A DNA stretch of 15,060 nucleotides from Flammeovirgaceae bacterium UBA5867 (GCA_002432545.1 DJFR01000147.1:1-15060); one strand, 5' to 3'. Positions 1 to 8,904 are shown, counted from the stretch's first letter. Program-made: numbers and translations. The notes: a model not told the origin generated them from the letters alone.

Positions 1-19
1 TCGGCAAGAAAAAGAACCT

Positions 20-232
20 ATGGGCAAAATGCTTATCATAATTGGTGCAATTTTTATCGTGGCGGGTATACTTGTAACCTATAGCAACAAGATACCTCAC
101 CTCGGAAAGCTGCCGGGTGATATTCGTATTGAACGTGAGAATTTCAGCTTTTATTTTCCTGTTATGACCAGTATACTACTTAGCATCATTGTCTCATTAG
201 TGCTGTACTTCATCAATCGGTGGAAAAATTAA
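20..232 (+). CDS. DUF2905 family small membrane protein
   Basis: A 70-residue protein with two hydrophobic segments, at about residues 4-22 and 47-65, joined by a short polar loop. The loop carries the pattern GKLPGDIRIERENFSFYFP, which is the hallmark of the DUF2905 family of small bacterial membrane proteins. Length and topology match the family, so the gene is complete. Its function is unknown, and it most likely sits in the inner membrane. The start at 20 gives the usual MGKM- beginning; a second Met at codon 4 is possible but would trim the conserved N-terminus. The frame is open to the left edge of the window, but family members normally start here. It is followed by a 94-bp gap and a large exported-protein gene on the same strand. 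Family assignment is by pattern recognition; nothing in the sequence shows what the protein does. Confidence 0.9.
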   Translation: MGKMLIIIGAIFIVAGILVTYSNKIPHLGKLPGDIRIERENFSFYFPVMTSILLSIIVSLVLYFINRWKN

Positions 233-326
233 GCATCTTTCGTACGGTAACATGTCGTTAAGCGTTTAGCTTCTGCAAGCCTTAGTTTATTTAATCAATA
301 TTTACGAATTTCAGGGTTTAGTTTTT

Positions 327-3300
327 GTGAAGCAGGTTAGAACATATTTTTTCCTACTTTCTTTTCTTCCGGCTCTGATTGTGTCGGCTCAAAAGAAATC
401 TCAGACTTCCACCATTCCGCTCAATTTTCCTGACAGCGTAAGGATTGTGCTGGAAAATACCCGGAACGTTGATGCTACAGTCGTGGGTACCAGTTTTGCG
501 TCCGCATGGTCAAGCCTCGGTGCAGATCAGCAATTAATTATCCAGCAGCAGGTGCGGAAGATGAAGAAGAAAAAACTTCCGCTTAAACCAGCGTTGATTA
601 ATTACTTCGGAGCCATTGCCAATGCTATAACTGTGGAACGCGCAGATGCATCTAAACTCTCGGGTTTCCTTACGGTTACCGGAAAAGTAATTGATAATGA
701 AACCAACCCGCGCATTCATAATTTCCTGCAGGGAAGCCGCACATTCTTTGAGCATCATGCGCTGCATTACGAAAAATCATTCAGGCTATACGCAAAAGAT
801 GATGATTATACTTTTGATTATATAGCTCCCGCACCGTCATTCGATATGAATGACACCACATCGATACCCGCTACAGACCAGCAGGATAATACTGAATCAA
901 CGCAAACAGATGATTATAACGATCAGCCTGTAGATTCAATTTTTACTGAGACGCCACTCTGGATGAATCCTCCGCCTCAGCCTGTTGTTGAAGGTCCGGT
1001 AATACGGTTCGATCGTGTGACATTGAATTTTGTAACGAAATACGACTCCGCTTTTCTGAAAAATACAAAAGGATCGCTATCACTCCGCGACAATACTTTT
1101 GTTGGTAAAGATGGTACGTTCGATTGGTCTGCAGCACTGCTCAGTCCGGATAGCGTATACTGTAATTTTACCGAGTATAATTTCAAAGTAAACAAAGCAG
1201 AACTCAAAGCCGATCTTGTAAAACTTAATTATACTGGGAAAACACCAGGGTTGATTCCCGGAACATTCGAATTCAAATCGCAGACACGTAAAGACTCGAC
1301 AGCCTCAACGTATCCGCGATTCAAATCCTTTCAAAGTACATTGCCGATACAAGGCATTGGCGATGAAAATGTAAAATACTACGGAGGCTTTACACTTACC
1401 GGAAAGAAAATCACAGGAAGTTCTGTGGGGGGAAATCCTTCCACCGTAGAAGTATATCATAATGGAGAACAAAAGATCAAAGCTCTGTCTCCGGACTTCG
1501 AATTTTCTGACTCCACTATATTTTCCCGCAAGGCCCGCATCTCGCTCATCGATAAAGGCGATTCCATTACGCACCCCGCTGTACGCATGCGCTATACGTT
1601 TGGAAAAGACAGTCTCCAGAAACTATATGTGCAGAAGGAAAGAGGTTTGTTAATGCATACACCATACTCTTCAACCTTCTTTAATGTAGACTTCTCAACG
1701 GATGTTATCCTCTGGAATTTATTTTCTGATAGTCTGGATATGCGTACCGATGGTGGAAGAAATACGATACCCATGATAATTGAATCGGTTGATTATTATG
1801 ATCCGGAAGATTTCAGATTATTAAAAGGTGAAGGTTTCTCATTCCACCCGCTTGCGTTAGTAGTGAGGTATTGCATGAAAAATAAAACGCGCGATTTTTA
1901 TTCAGGCGATCTTGTGCAGTTTTCGGGTAAAGAAGTAAGAGACATTAAAGCCGCTATAGATTTTTTGAACGAGAAAGGTTTACTAACCTATAATCCCAAA
2001 ACAGATATAGTACATGTAAAAGAAAAGGCCATCGTAATTTATAAAGCGCATTTGGGAGAAATGGATTACGATAACCTGAAAATCCATTCTGTAATTGATA
2101 GCACTGCCAACGCTTCGGTAAATTTCAACAAAGGTTATATGACGGTGCGCGGTGTGGATGAATTTAAGGTGAGTGACTCGCTTAATGTTCGTATCAAACC
2201 CGATAGCAACGTTATCACGCTGCTCAAGAATCGTGATATTAAATTCGATGGAACGATCAATGCCGGTAATTTCGAAATAAGCGGTAAAGGATTTACGCTA
2301 AAGTACGATAGCTTCTATATAAACCTGACGCGCATCGACTCCATCAACTTCTACGTAACGGAGAAAAATGCGAAAGGACAGAGTATACGCAGAAAACTAA
2401 ACAACAACATGGTGGGTGCCGACTCGGCTGCCGCTGCGGTGGGTGGTCTTGCCAGTACAAGTCAGAAGTCAGGTACGCTCTTCATTAGTAAGGCTGGTAA
2501 TAAATCAGGAAAGAAAAAGATTCCGAATTTCCCGAGGCTTGATGCCAGCGGTGGTGGTGTAATTTATTTCGACAGGCAGGAAGTACTCGGAGGCGTATAT
2601 GATCGATCGATGTTCTTCGTAGTACCTCCTTTCAAACTTGATAGCTTGAATGATGCTGACCCTGCCTCGATTAACTTCGATGGTACGTTTGTATCGAGTG
2701 GTATGTTCCCGAACTTCAAAGAGAAGCTGCATTCCAAACCAGATAAGTCACTCGGTTTTGAACACAATATTCCTAAAGCAGGCTATCAACTTTATAATGG
2801 TGATGCCAAGATGCGTGGAGGATTGAACATGGATAACCACGGTCTCCGTGGTGCAGGTCAGATCGATTACCTCGCTGCAACGATACGTTCATACGATTTT
2901 CTTTTCTACCCGGATTCTGTTATCACACGCGGTAATCGCGCTACAATAGCAGAAAAACAATTTGGCTCTGTTCTGTTCCCGCAGGCTTCATTACCTGACT
3001 TCGAAATGAAGTGGTATCCGAAGCAGGACAAAATGCGGATCAAGAACATGAAAGCTCCTTTCAACTTTTACGATTCAACCGCGCAAATGCAGGGAACACT
3101 TACCATCTCGAAGGAAGGTGTTGCCGGTATGGGTAAACTTGAAACACGCGGAAGCGAGTTGATATCACGCAGTATGAATTTTACTGCAAATGATTTTAGT
3201 GCACGACATGCGCGCTTCAAAGTAAAATCAGAAGATCCGAACAAGCCGTTGTTGTATGGTGTAGACGTTCGTATGAAGTTTAACCTGAAAGAAAATTACG

Positions 3301-5108
3301 CAGATATCAGTCCGGAAGTAGCCGGTATAGCAGCGATCGAATTCCCGTACGCGCAGTTCAAAACATCTATACCTGAAATGCGCTGGGACTTGAAAGCTGA
3401 GAAGATCACCATGAGTAAAGATCCGAACACTCCGCTGGAAGATTCTTATTTCTATACTACACGTAAAGAACTTGACTCACTGAACTTCCTGGCAGAAAAA
3501 GCGGAGTATAATTTGAAGACGCAGGAACTGAAAGTAAGTGGTATACCCTATATCATTGTAGCCGATGCAAAAATTACTCCTGAGAATAATGAAGTATTGA
3601 TTCTTGAGAATGCCAAGATTGGTACACTTAAAAACACCACGATCATTCTCGATACATTAAATGCATACCACAGACTTACTGAAGGTGTAGTTGATATCAT
3701 TTCGCGTAAGCAGTTCAGTGGTTATGCTACGTATCAGTATGTAAACTTTCTGCAGGATACGTTCGCAATCAAAATGACCGACTTCCATTTGGAAGATATA
3801 GCCCTGGAAGAAAAATCGCGCAAGAAGAAAAATACCGTGGCTACCCAACAGACGGTTGCTACAGGTTCAGTTACCGATAAAGAAAAGCTTGTACTCGGAG
3901 CGGGTATGTATTATAAAGGAGACATGACGATGTATGCTACGCGACCTGCGTTACAGCTTACGGGTTTTGTGAAACTCGATATCCGCAAAATCAAAAACTA
4001 TAACACGTGGATACAGTATGCACAGACTGGTGATGAAACAGATGTCAATATAGATTTTGATAATGCTGTAACGGAAGGAGGAAACCGCGTAAATGCAGGT
4101 TTACATTTCTCTACCGATAACGAGCTATATATAACCTTCGTCAACGATAAGAAGATGGAGGAGGATGAAAACTTTTTTGAACCGAGCGGTTCACTGCATT
4201 ATGATACAGCAACACAGGAATTTAAAATTGAAAGCCTCGCGAAAGCTGCTGGTAATTCTCTCTCCGGAAAAGTATTTGCATACAACGATGAAACATTGCA
4301 GGTGCGCTTTGAAGGTCCTGTAAAATTATTCAGCGGTTCGAAAGACTTTAATATTACCTCTACTGCGATCGGTCAGGGTAACATGACAAACAACGACATC
4401 CGAATGAACTCTTTCATCATGGTTGATTCCAACGTACCCGTTACTGCCTTTGACCTGATGGCGCGACAGATACAGGATGTAATCAAGAATGAAGGTGCTG
4501 ATGAAGGCCTTGGAGATCAAACCGAGTTGCTCTATAAAATAGCAGACATTGTAGGCGAACGCATGGCAAAGGACTACGAACAGAAGAGTCTGCAGGGCTA
4601 TGTTTCATTGGGAACATTAACTCCGCTTGCCAAGCCATTGGTTTTCTCTAATGTAAACCTCAAGTGGTCGCAAAAACAAAAAGGATTCTATAGCGAAGGC
4701 ACGTTGGGTATGTCTAACATCGGTCGCCAGGATATCAATGGTGCATTTGAAGGTTTTATGGAGGTGAAGAAAACAGAAGACGGTGCACCTGTGTTTCACG
4801 TGTTCATAAAAGCTTCGCCAGAGGCATGGTATTACTTCGGCTTTGAAGACAATCGTTTAATGGTGCATTCATCCAATGGTGACTTTAATACAATCATCGC
4901 CAAGAAGAGCAATGCGGGCAAAGCGAAAGTGGGCGAGGTTGCATTTATACCAGGCAGCGATGATGAAACACTTTCATTCATTAACCGCTTCCGTCAGCAA
5001 TATTATGGCATTGATATTCCTTATAGCTTGAGCGATGGTTCTTCTGCCGCGAAGAAGAAAGAGGAAACAAAAGAAGAAGAGCCGAAGAAAGAAGACGATG
5101 GATTCTGA
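327..5108 (+). CDS. Very large exported protein of unknown function (1593 aa)
   Basis: I do not recognise the family. The product is about 1593 residues and starts at a GTG codon, followed at once by a clear signal peptide (hydrophobic residues 7-19, likely cleavage A21|Q22 in VSAQKK). After that: a mixed helical region with a Lys-rich patch (KMKKKK, about 78-83) to about residue 165; an Asp/Thr/Gln-rich linker, about 172-205; then a very long stretch dominated by short beta strands. A more helical insert at about 505-580 (around AAIDFLNEKGLL) looks somewhat like a small wing-helix fold. The protein ends in a charged Lys/Glu tail from about 1576. There is no transmembrane helix after the signal peptide and no obvious Por-type sorting domain. 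Many segments follow a 'G-x-L-x..G-x-G' strand pattern, as in extended beta-sheet envelope proteins, but similarity to AsmA or TamB proteins would be a guess. It is probably periplasmic or outer-membrane associated. The frame is intact, with no frameshift. Confidence 0.9.
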   Translation: MKQVRTYFFLLSFLPALIVSAQKKSQTSTIPLNFPDSVRIVLENTRNVDATVVGTSFASAWSSLGADQQLIIQQQVRKMKKKKLPLKPALINYFGAIANAITVERADASKLSGFLTVTGKVIDNETNPRIHNFLQGSRTFFEHHALHYEKSFRLYAKDDDYTFDYIAPAPSFDMNDTTSIPATDQQDNTESTQTDDYNDQPVDSIFTETPLWMNPPPQPVVEGPVIRFDRVTLNFVTKYDSAFLKNTKGSLSLRDNTFVGKDGTFDWSAALLSPDSVYCNFTEYNFKVNKAELKADLVKLNYTGKTPGLIPGTFEFKSQTRKDSTASTYPRFKSFQSTLPIQGIGDENVKYYGGFTLTGKKITGSSVGGNPSTVEVYHNGEQKIKALSPDFEFSDSTIFSRKARISLIDKGDSITHPAVRMRYTFGKDSLQKLYVQKERGLLMHTPYSSTFFNVDFSTDVILWNLFSDSLDMRTDGGRNTIPMIIESVDYYDPEDFRLLKGEGFSFHPLALVVRYCMKNKTRDFYSGDLVQFSGKEVRDIKAAIDFLNEKGLLTYNPKTDIVHVKEKAIVIYKAHLGEMDYDNLKIHSVIDSTANASVNFNKGYMTVRGVDEFKVSDSLNVRIKPDSNVITLLKNRDIKFDGTINAGNFEISGKGFTLKYDSFYINLTRIDSINFYVTEKNAKGQSIRRKLNNNMVGADSAAAAVGGLASTSQKSGTLFISKAGNKSGKKKIPNFPRLDASGGGVIYFDRQEVLGGVYDRSMFFVVPPFKLDSLNDADPASINFDGTFVSSGMFPNFKEKLHSKPDKSLGFEHNIPKAGYQLYNGDAKMRGGLNMDNHGLRGAGQIDYLAATIRSYDFLFYPDSVITRGNRATIAEKQFGSVLFPQASLPDFEMKWYPKQDKMRIKNMKAPFNFYDSTAQMQGTLTISKEGVAGMGKLETRGSELISRSMNFTANDFSARHARFKVKSEDPNKPLLYGVDVRMKFNLKENYADISPEVAGIAAIEFPYAQFKTSIPEMRWDLKAEKITMSKDPNTPLEDSYFYTTRKELDSLNFLAEKAEYNLKTQELKVSGIPYIIVADAKITPENNEVLILENAKIGTLKNTTIILDTLNAYHRLTEGVVDIISRKQFSGYATYQYVNFLQDTFAIKMTDFHLEDIALEEKSRKKKNTVATQQTVATGSVTDKEKLVLGAGMYYKGDMTMYATRPALQLTGFVKLDIRKIKNYNTWIQYAQTGDETDVNIDFDNAVTEGGNRVNAGLHFSTDNELYITFVNDKKMEEDENFFEPSGSLHYDTATQEFKIESLAKAAGNSLSGKVFAYNDETLQVRFEGPVKLFSGSKDFNITSTAIGQGNMTNNDIRMNSFIMVDSNVPVTAFDLMARQIQDVIKNEGADEGLGDQTELLYKIADIVGERMAKDYEQKSLQGYVSLGTLTPLAKPLVFSNVNLKWSQKQKGFYSEGTLGMSNIGRQDINGAFEGFMEVKKTEDGAPVFHVFIKASPEAWYYFGFEDNRLMVHSSNGDFNTIIAKKSNAGKAKVGEVAFIPGSDDETLSFINRFRQQYYGIDIPYSLSDGSSAAKKKEETKEEEPKKEDDGF

Positions 5109-5190
5109 TCCATATAGACACCACGTTGTATCCTACCAACGCTAACCCGAACAGGAGAGTTTTATTCTGATTATTCAATAACTTTCATCT

Positions 5191-6195
5191 ATGACAAAGT
5201 TATTGTGCGCATTGGTATTCTATAGTGCTGCCCTGCAGGCGCAGTCTGTTGATGTTACGCAACGGGCAAACGAGTTTCTGTCAACGCTATCGCCAGCGTT
5301 AAAAAGCAAAGTACAATATACCTGGGATGATCGCGAGCGACTCAACTGGCATTTTGTTCCGAAAGACAGAAACGGTATATCACTTCACGATCTCAATGAA
5401 AAACAGCGTGCAGCGGCCTTTGCGTTGTTAAAAGCATCACTAAGCAATCAGGGCTACCAAAAAGCAACCGGTATACTTGCACTCGAAAAAATTCTTCAGC
5501 AGGTAGAAGGTCGTGGTGAGACTGATTCCTATCGCGATCCGCTTAATTATTACTTTACTATATTCGGAACACCGGCACCTGATAAGCTTTGGGGATGGCG
5601 CCTCGAAGGACACCATCTATCGCTTAACTTCTCCACCACGAAAGGCATCATTGAATCGTCAACGCCTTCTTTCTGGGGAAGTAATCCTGCTGTAGTTCCT
5701 TCTGGTAATGAACGTGGCAAAAAAACATTGAAAGATGAAATGGATTTGGGCTTCGAGTTGATCAATTCTCTTAGCGAACAACAACTCACAAAGGCAAGAT
5801 TTTCTGAAACAGCACTTTCTGAAATTGTATCCTATAACAAACAACAAGCGGAGTCTTTATCACCTGTCGGTATACTTTATAAGGATATGAAACCGGAGCA
5901 GCAACAACTGTTTATGAAGTTGTTGAACACCTATATAAAGAATTATGAATTTGGTTTTGCAGAGAAGCTGATGGATAAAATAAAAAAAGCAGGCATCGAT
6001 AAATTAAGTTTTGCGTGGGCGGGCGCCTTGAAACCCGGCTCCGGACATTACTATCGTATTCAGGGGCCGATGTTATTGATTGAATATGATAACACGCAGA
6101 ACAACGCGAACCATATCCACTCCGTTGTACGCGATCTTACGAACGACTTTGCCGGAGATATTTTACGCGAACACTACCAGAAAGAACACAACTGA
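5191..6195 (+). CDS. Exported DUF3500 domain protein
   Basis: A 334-residue protein with a short signal peptide (hydrophobic residues 4-15, likely cleavage A17|Q18 in LQAQS). The body matches the DUF3500 family, whose members are found in many bacteria and have no established biochemical role that I know of. The family landmarks are WGWRLEGHH at 134-142, FWGSNPA at 161-167, HYYRIQGP at 286-293 and the highly conserved block EYDNTQNNANHIHSVVRD at 298-315, followed by HY at 328-329. The clustered histidines (141-142, 308, 310, 328) suggest a metal site, but that is inference. An in-frame TAA at 5179-5181 makes 5191 the first usable start. It lies 82 bp after the giant exported protein on the same strand and could be co-transcribed with it. 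The next gene is on the opposite strand and converges on it. Confidence 0.9.
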   Translation: MTKLLCALVFYSAALQAQSVDVTQRANEFLSTLSPALKSKVQYTWDDRERLNWHFVPKDRNGISLHDLNEKQRAAAFALLKASLSNQGYQKATGILALEKILQQVEGRGETDSYRDPLNYYFTIFGTPAPDKLWGWRLEGHHLSLNFSTTKGIIESSTPSFWGSNPAVVPSGNERGKKTLKDEMDLGFELINSLSEQQLTKARFSETALSEIVSYNKQQAESLSPVGILYKDMKPEQQQLFMKLLNTYIKNYEFGFAEKLMDKIKKAGIDKLSFAWAGALKPGSGHYYRIQGPMLLIEYDNTQNNANHIHSVVRDLTNDFAGDILREHYQKEHN

Positions 6196-6196
6196 T

Positions 6197-6220
6197 ATAT
6201 ATACCTCTTCAGGTATATAT
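6197..6220. terminator. Hairpin between converging genes, probable bidirectional terminator
   Basis: A perfect 10-bp inverted repeat (ATATATACCT / AGGTATATAT) with a 4-base loop, CTTC. It fits exactly between the TGA stop of the DUF3500 gene (6193-6195) and the stop of the GNAT gene on the other strand (6222-6224). The stem is AT-rich (8 of 10 pairs) and is not followed by a clear T-run on either strand, so it is not a textbook intrinsic terminator. Its position between two converging genes is the main reason for the call. Confidence 0.55.
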
Positions 6221-6221
6221 T

Positions 6222-6704
6222 CTAAAGAGAGAGTAGATAGAATCGATCGCAGGCAAAGTGACCTGTATTTCCCAGTGGGCCATCGATCTTTTTGAAACCT
6301 GCTTTTTCGTACAGCTTCATCGCCAGTCTCATGCTGTTGAAAGTTTCCAGGTAGCAATAACGATATCCTTTTGCTTTCGCAGCCTGTAAACAAGCATCCA
6401 ATGCTTTTTGTCCCAGGCCTAAACCGCGAGCTTCGGGCAGAAAGTACATTTTCTTCAATTCACAATAGTCAGCATCACCACCGGCTAAAGGTCCTATACC
6501 TCCGCCACCGATTATTTTTCCATCGGCTTCACAAACATAGTATGCCGTGCGGGGTGATGTATAGGCAGTATGCATATCATCTACTTCGCGATCGTGTATA
6601 GCAAAGCCTGCTCCTCCTGCACCAAACTCAGGCATAACCACTCGGATAATATTGGCAACCGCGATGTTATCGGCAGATTGTATTAGTCTGATCCCGAAAT
6701 TCAT
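6222..6704 (-). CDS. GNAT family N-acetyltransferase
   Basis: A 160-residue single-domain acetyltransferase that would transfer an acetyl group from acetyl-CoA to an amine. Family features: the strand before motif A (IIGGGGIGPL, 64-73); motif A with ELKKMYFLP (82-90) leading into the pyrophosphate-binding loop RGLGLG (93-98) and its helix; and the C-terminal motif MKLYEKAGFKKI (129-140). Length is normal for a stand-alone GNAT protein. The acceptor substrate cannot be told from sequence. It begins 11 bp after hutF and is the last gene of the leftward run, so it is probably co-transcribed with the hut pair. Whether it acts in the same pathway is unknown. The gene ends at the inverted repeat shared with the DUF3500 gene. 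Confidence 0.9.
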   Translation of the reverse strand: MNFGIRLIQSADNIAVANIIRVVMPEFGAGGAGFAIHDREVDDMHTAYTSPRTAYYVCEADGKIIGGGGIGPLAGGDADYCELKKMYFLPEARGLGLGQKALDACLQAAKAKGYRYCYLETFNSMRLAMKLYEKAGFKKIDGPLGNTGHFACDRFYLLSL

Positions 6705-6715
6705 TTCGATATAGT

Positions 6716-8086
6716 TTATGACTGAAGGCGTTTAAGCGTGGACAGGAACCCCGCTGTAATTTTCTCGGACCGTACATGCACCTGATTTTTTACAATCCAC
6801 TTTCCATCTACAATGGTTCCGAGGAGGTCACTCGAATCCGAAGTATATAAAATAACAGAAAGCATATCGGCTATAGACGCCTGCGCGAGTAACGGTGACT
6901 TTGCATTGTATACAACAGCATCGAACTGTTCACCAAGGCCAAAGTATTTTTGATTGAGATTACCCATGGCAGCCCGGCCTGAGTGAAGTGTTTTCTGAAT
7001 CAATACACGCGCACCGTCATCAAGCGTATTCCGCTTGTGTGTGGTAAAACGTTGTGCATAATCAAGCCAGCGAAGATCTTCCAATGGATTGAGACTGATG
7101 TGACTATCTGTACCGATAGACCACAAGCCTCCCTGAGCCGCGTATGTTGTGAGTCTGAAAATGCCATCTCCTAAATTACCCTCTGTGCCGGGGCATAACA
7201 CAGCATTTGCTTTACTCTCTGCAAGACGTTTTATTTCATCATCATTCAGGTGCGTGCAGTGAACAATGTGAAAACGTGAATCAACTGGTAAATTATTCAG
7301 CAGCCATTCAACAGGTCGTTGTTTAAGATAAGCCACGCAATCTTCAACCTCTTTCAATTGCTCTGCTGCATGCAGGTGAAAAGGTATATCTCGCGGACCG
7401 TTATTGAATGTTGAGATGATGTCTGCTGCATCTACAGCCCGCAACGAATGTACACTAAAGCCCAGCCGCGCATGTGTGTGATGCGCGACTATTGCAGCGC
7501 TGTCGTCCAGTAAATGAAAATATTCGTCCGTAGTAGATGATATAAATCTGCGCTGGCGTGGTTGAGGTTCTTTTCCAAAGCCACCTTTTTGATAGAACAC
7601 CGGGATGAGTGTAATTTTTATACCGGCAGTTTTTGCAGCAGCAACCAACCGCTCTCCCATTTCAGCGAGGTTTGCATACGGCTTCCCATCTTTATCGTGA
7701 TGCAGATAATGAAACTCGGCCACGTGCGTGTAGCCCTTCCGTAGCATTTCGGCATATAGCATGGCCGCTACTTTCTCAACCTGGTCAGGGTCCAGGCTCA
7801 GGGCGCAGTGGTACATCGCTTCGCGCCAGCTCCAGAAGTCATCGGTTGAGCCGGGTGGATGTCGCTCAGCCATACCTGCCATGGCATATTGAAATGCGTG
7901 CGAGTGAGCGTTTTGAAAACCTGGTATAGCAAATCCGTTTACAGCTTCCACCGACACAGGTTGTATCGGTTTTTGATCAGCTATATATTGGATTACACCT
8001 CTCCCGTCAACACCTATATATGCAGGTGCAAGCCAGCCATCGTTCAGCAATAAACCATTAAACTGAAAATATTTTACCGTGCTCAT
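6716..8086 (-). CDS. hutF: Formimidoylglutamate deiminase
   Basis: A 456-residue amidohydrolase-superfamily enzyme that converts N-formimino-L-glutamate to N-formyl-L-glutamate and ammonia, step four of the five-step histidine degradation route. The metal ligands are visible: the HxH pair H61/H63 in NAHSHAFQ, H239 in HLHAAEQ, H279 in HCTHL and D327 in GTDSH. The family-specific blocks AFQYAMAGMAE (64-74), DFWSWREAMY (83-92), EFHYLHHD (124-131) and CPGTEGNLGDG (298-308) separate it from guanine deaminase and other relatives. The length is that expected of HutF. Its ATG lies one base after the hutG stop codon, so the two are probably translationally coupled. The enzyme is cytoplasmic, with no signal peptide. 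hutH, hutU and hutI are not in the window. Confidence 0.93.
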   Translation of the reverse strand: MSTVKYFQFNGLLLNDGWLAPAYIGVDGRGVIQYIADQKPIQPVSVEAVNGFAIPGFQNAHSHAFQYAMAGMAERHPPGSTDDFWSWREAMYHCALSLDPDQVEKVAAMLYAEMLRKGYTHVAEFHYLHHDKDGKPYANLAEMGERLVAAAKTAGIKITLIPVFYQKGGFGKEPQPRQRRFISSTTDEYFHLLDDSAAIVAHHTHARLGFSVHSLRAVDAADIISTFNNGPRDIPFHLHAAEQLKEVEDCVAYLKQRPVEWLLNNLPVDSRFHIVHCTHLNDDEIKRLAESKANAVLCPGTEGNLGDGIFRLTTYAAQGGLWSIGTDSHISLNPLEDLRWLDYAQRFTTHKRNTLDDGARVLIQKTLHSGRAAMGNLNQKYFGLGEQFDAVVYNAKSPLLAQASIADMLSVILYTSDSSDLLGTIVDGKWIVKNQVHVRSEKITAGFLSTLKRLQS

Positions 8087-8087
8087 G

Positions 8088-8888
8088 CTAGCGTAGTTGT
8101 GCGATCAGTTGCCGGAAATTCCGTTTTAATAATTGTCGCATGTGCTCCGCCCGCTCGTCATGGTAATTCATTTCAGCATCATCCATATAGTGTACTTTAG
8201 GCATTTCAAGCTGTAATGCATGTTGATTTGCAGAAGGCTTGCCGAAAGAACGTGTAATGGTACCGCCCTTGAACGGATGGTTATGACTAAGCGAGTATAT
8301 ATCGGACGACAGTGTATCCAGCGTTGTTTGAATCAATTCAGTGCTTGCAGACTTGCCATCAGCATCGCCCAGAATAAGATCGGGAAATTTTTCTTTTTGT
8401 ATAGTTGGAACAACCTGGCGGATCGAATGACAGTCCCACAACAACACCTTACCGAACTTTGCTTTCAGGTCACTTAACAACTCTTGTACCTTCGCGTGAT
8501 AAGGTTTATAGTATAAATCGTATCGTCTTTTAACTTCTTCATCCGTTACCTCGCTACGTCCGTCTTTATAGAGAGGCTCGCCTAGAAAATTTGTAGAGGG
8601 ACAGAGCGCAGTAATAATTCGTCCGTCACTATATAACGGTTTACTATCCGGATCGCGATTGAGATCAATAACCCAGCGGCTATATACCGCAGTGATCATC
8701 GTCATGCCCATTGATGGAGCAAAATCGTATAGCTTATCTACAAACCAATCGGTATCATCAGGCGCTGCAATCAGCGAAGCGTTATACGCTTCGCGTATGT
8801 CGTCTGGAAACAGCGTGCCGCAGTGCGGTACACTCACCACGATGGGCACGGCCGGTGCTTCAGGACTATATATCTTAAAAGGACTCAC
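8088..8888 (-). CDS. hutG: N-formylglutamate amidohydrolase
   Basis: A 266-residue enzyme of the N-formylglutamate amidohydrolase family. It hydrolyses N-formyl-L-glutamate to glutamate and formate, the last step of the five-step histidine pathway that uses HutF. Motifs, in order: SVPHCG (19-24), DDTDWFVDKLYDF (44-56), RWVIDLNRDP (71-80), LLWDCHS (149-155), PDLILGD (169-175), HNHPFKGG (202-209) and NQHALQLEM (221-229). The conserved histidines H22 and H154 and the acidic residues in these blocks are likely Zn ligands or catalytic residues, by analogy with the family. There is no signal peptide. It sits between the GH3 gene (16-bp gap) and hutF (1-bp gap). Pairing with hutF strongly supports this reaction over other formylated-amino-acid hydrolase activities. 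Confidence 0.93.
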   Translation of the reverse strand: MSPFKIYSPEAPAVPIVVSVPHCGTLFPDDIREAYNASLIAAPDDTDWFVDKLYDFAPSMGMTMITAVYSRWVIDLNRDPDSKPLYSDGRIITALCPSTNFLGEPLYKDGRSEVTDEEVKRRYDLYYKPYHAKVQELLSDLKAKFGKVLLWDCHSIRQVVPTIQKEKFPDLILGDADGKSASTELIQTTLDTLSSDIYSLSHNHPFKGGTITRSFGKPSANQHALQLEMPKVHYMDDAEMNYHDERAEHMRQLLKRNFRQLIAQLR

Positions 8889-8904
8889 GCTCTGTATCCA
8901 ATAA

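Noticed and set aside
318..326. A possible Bacteroidota -7 promoter element (TAGTTTTTG) just before the giant gene
   Set aside because: It has one extra T compared with TAnnTTTG, abuts the start codon and has no TTG at the right distance upstream.
233..326. Search of the 94-bp gap before the giant gene for a small RNA, terminator or riboswitch
   Set aside because: Only a four-base inverted repeat (AAGC / GCTT) is visible, and no conserved RNA structure.
5124..5141. A small inverted repeat (CGTTG / CAACG) after the giant gene, considered as a terminator
   Set aside because: The stem is only five base pairs, the loop is eight bases and no T-run follows.
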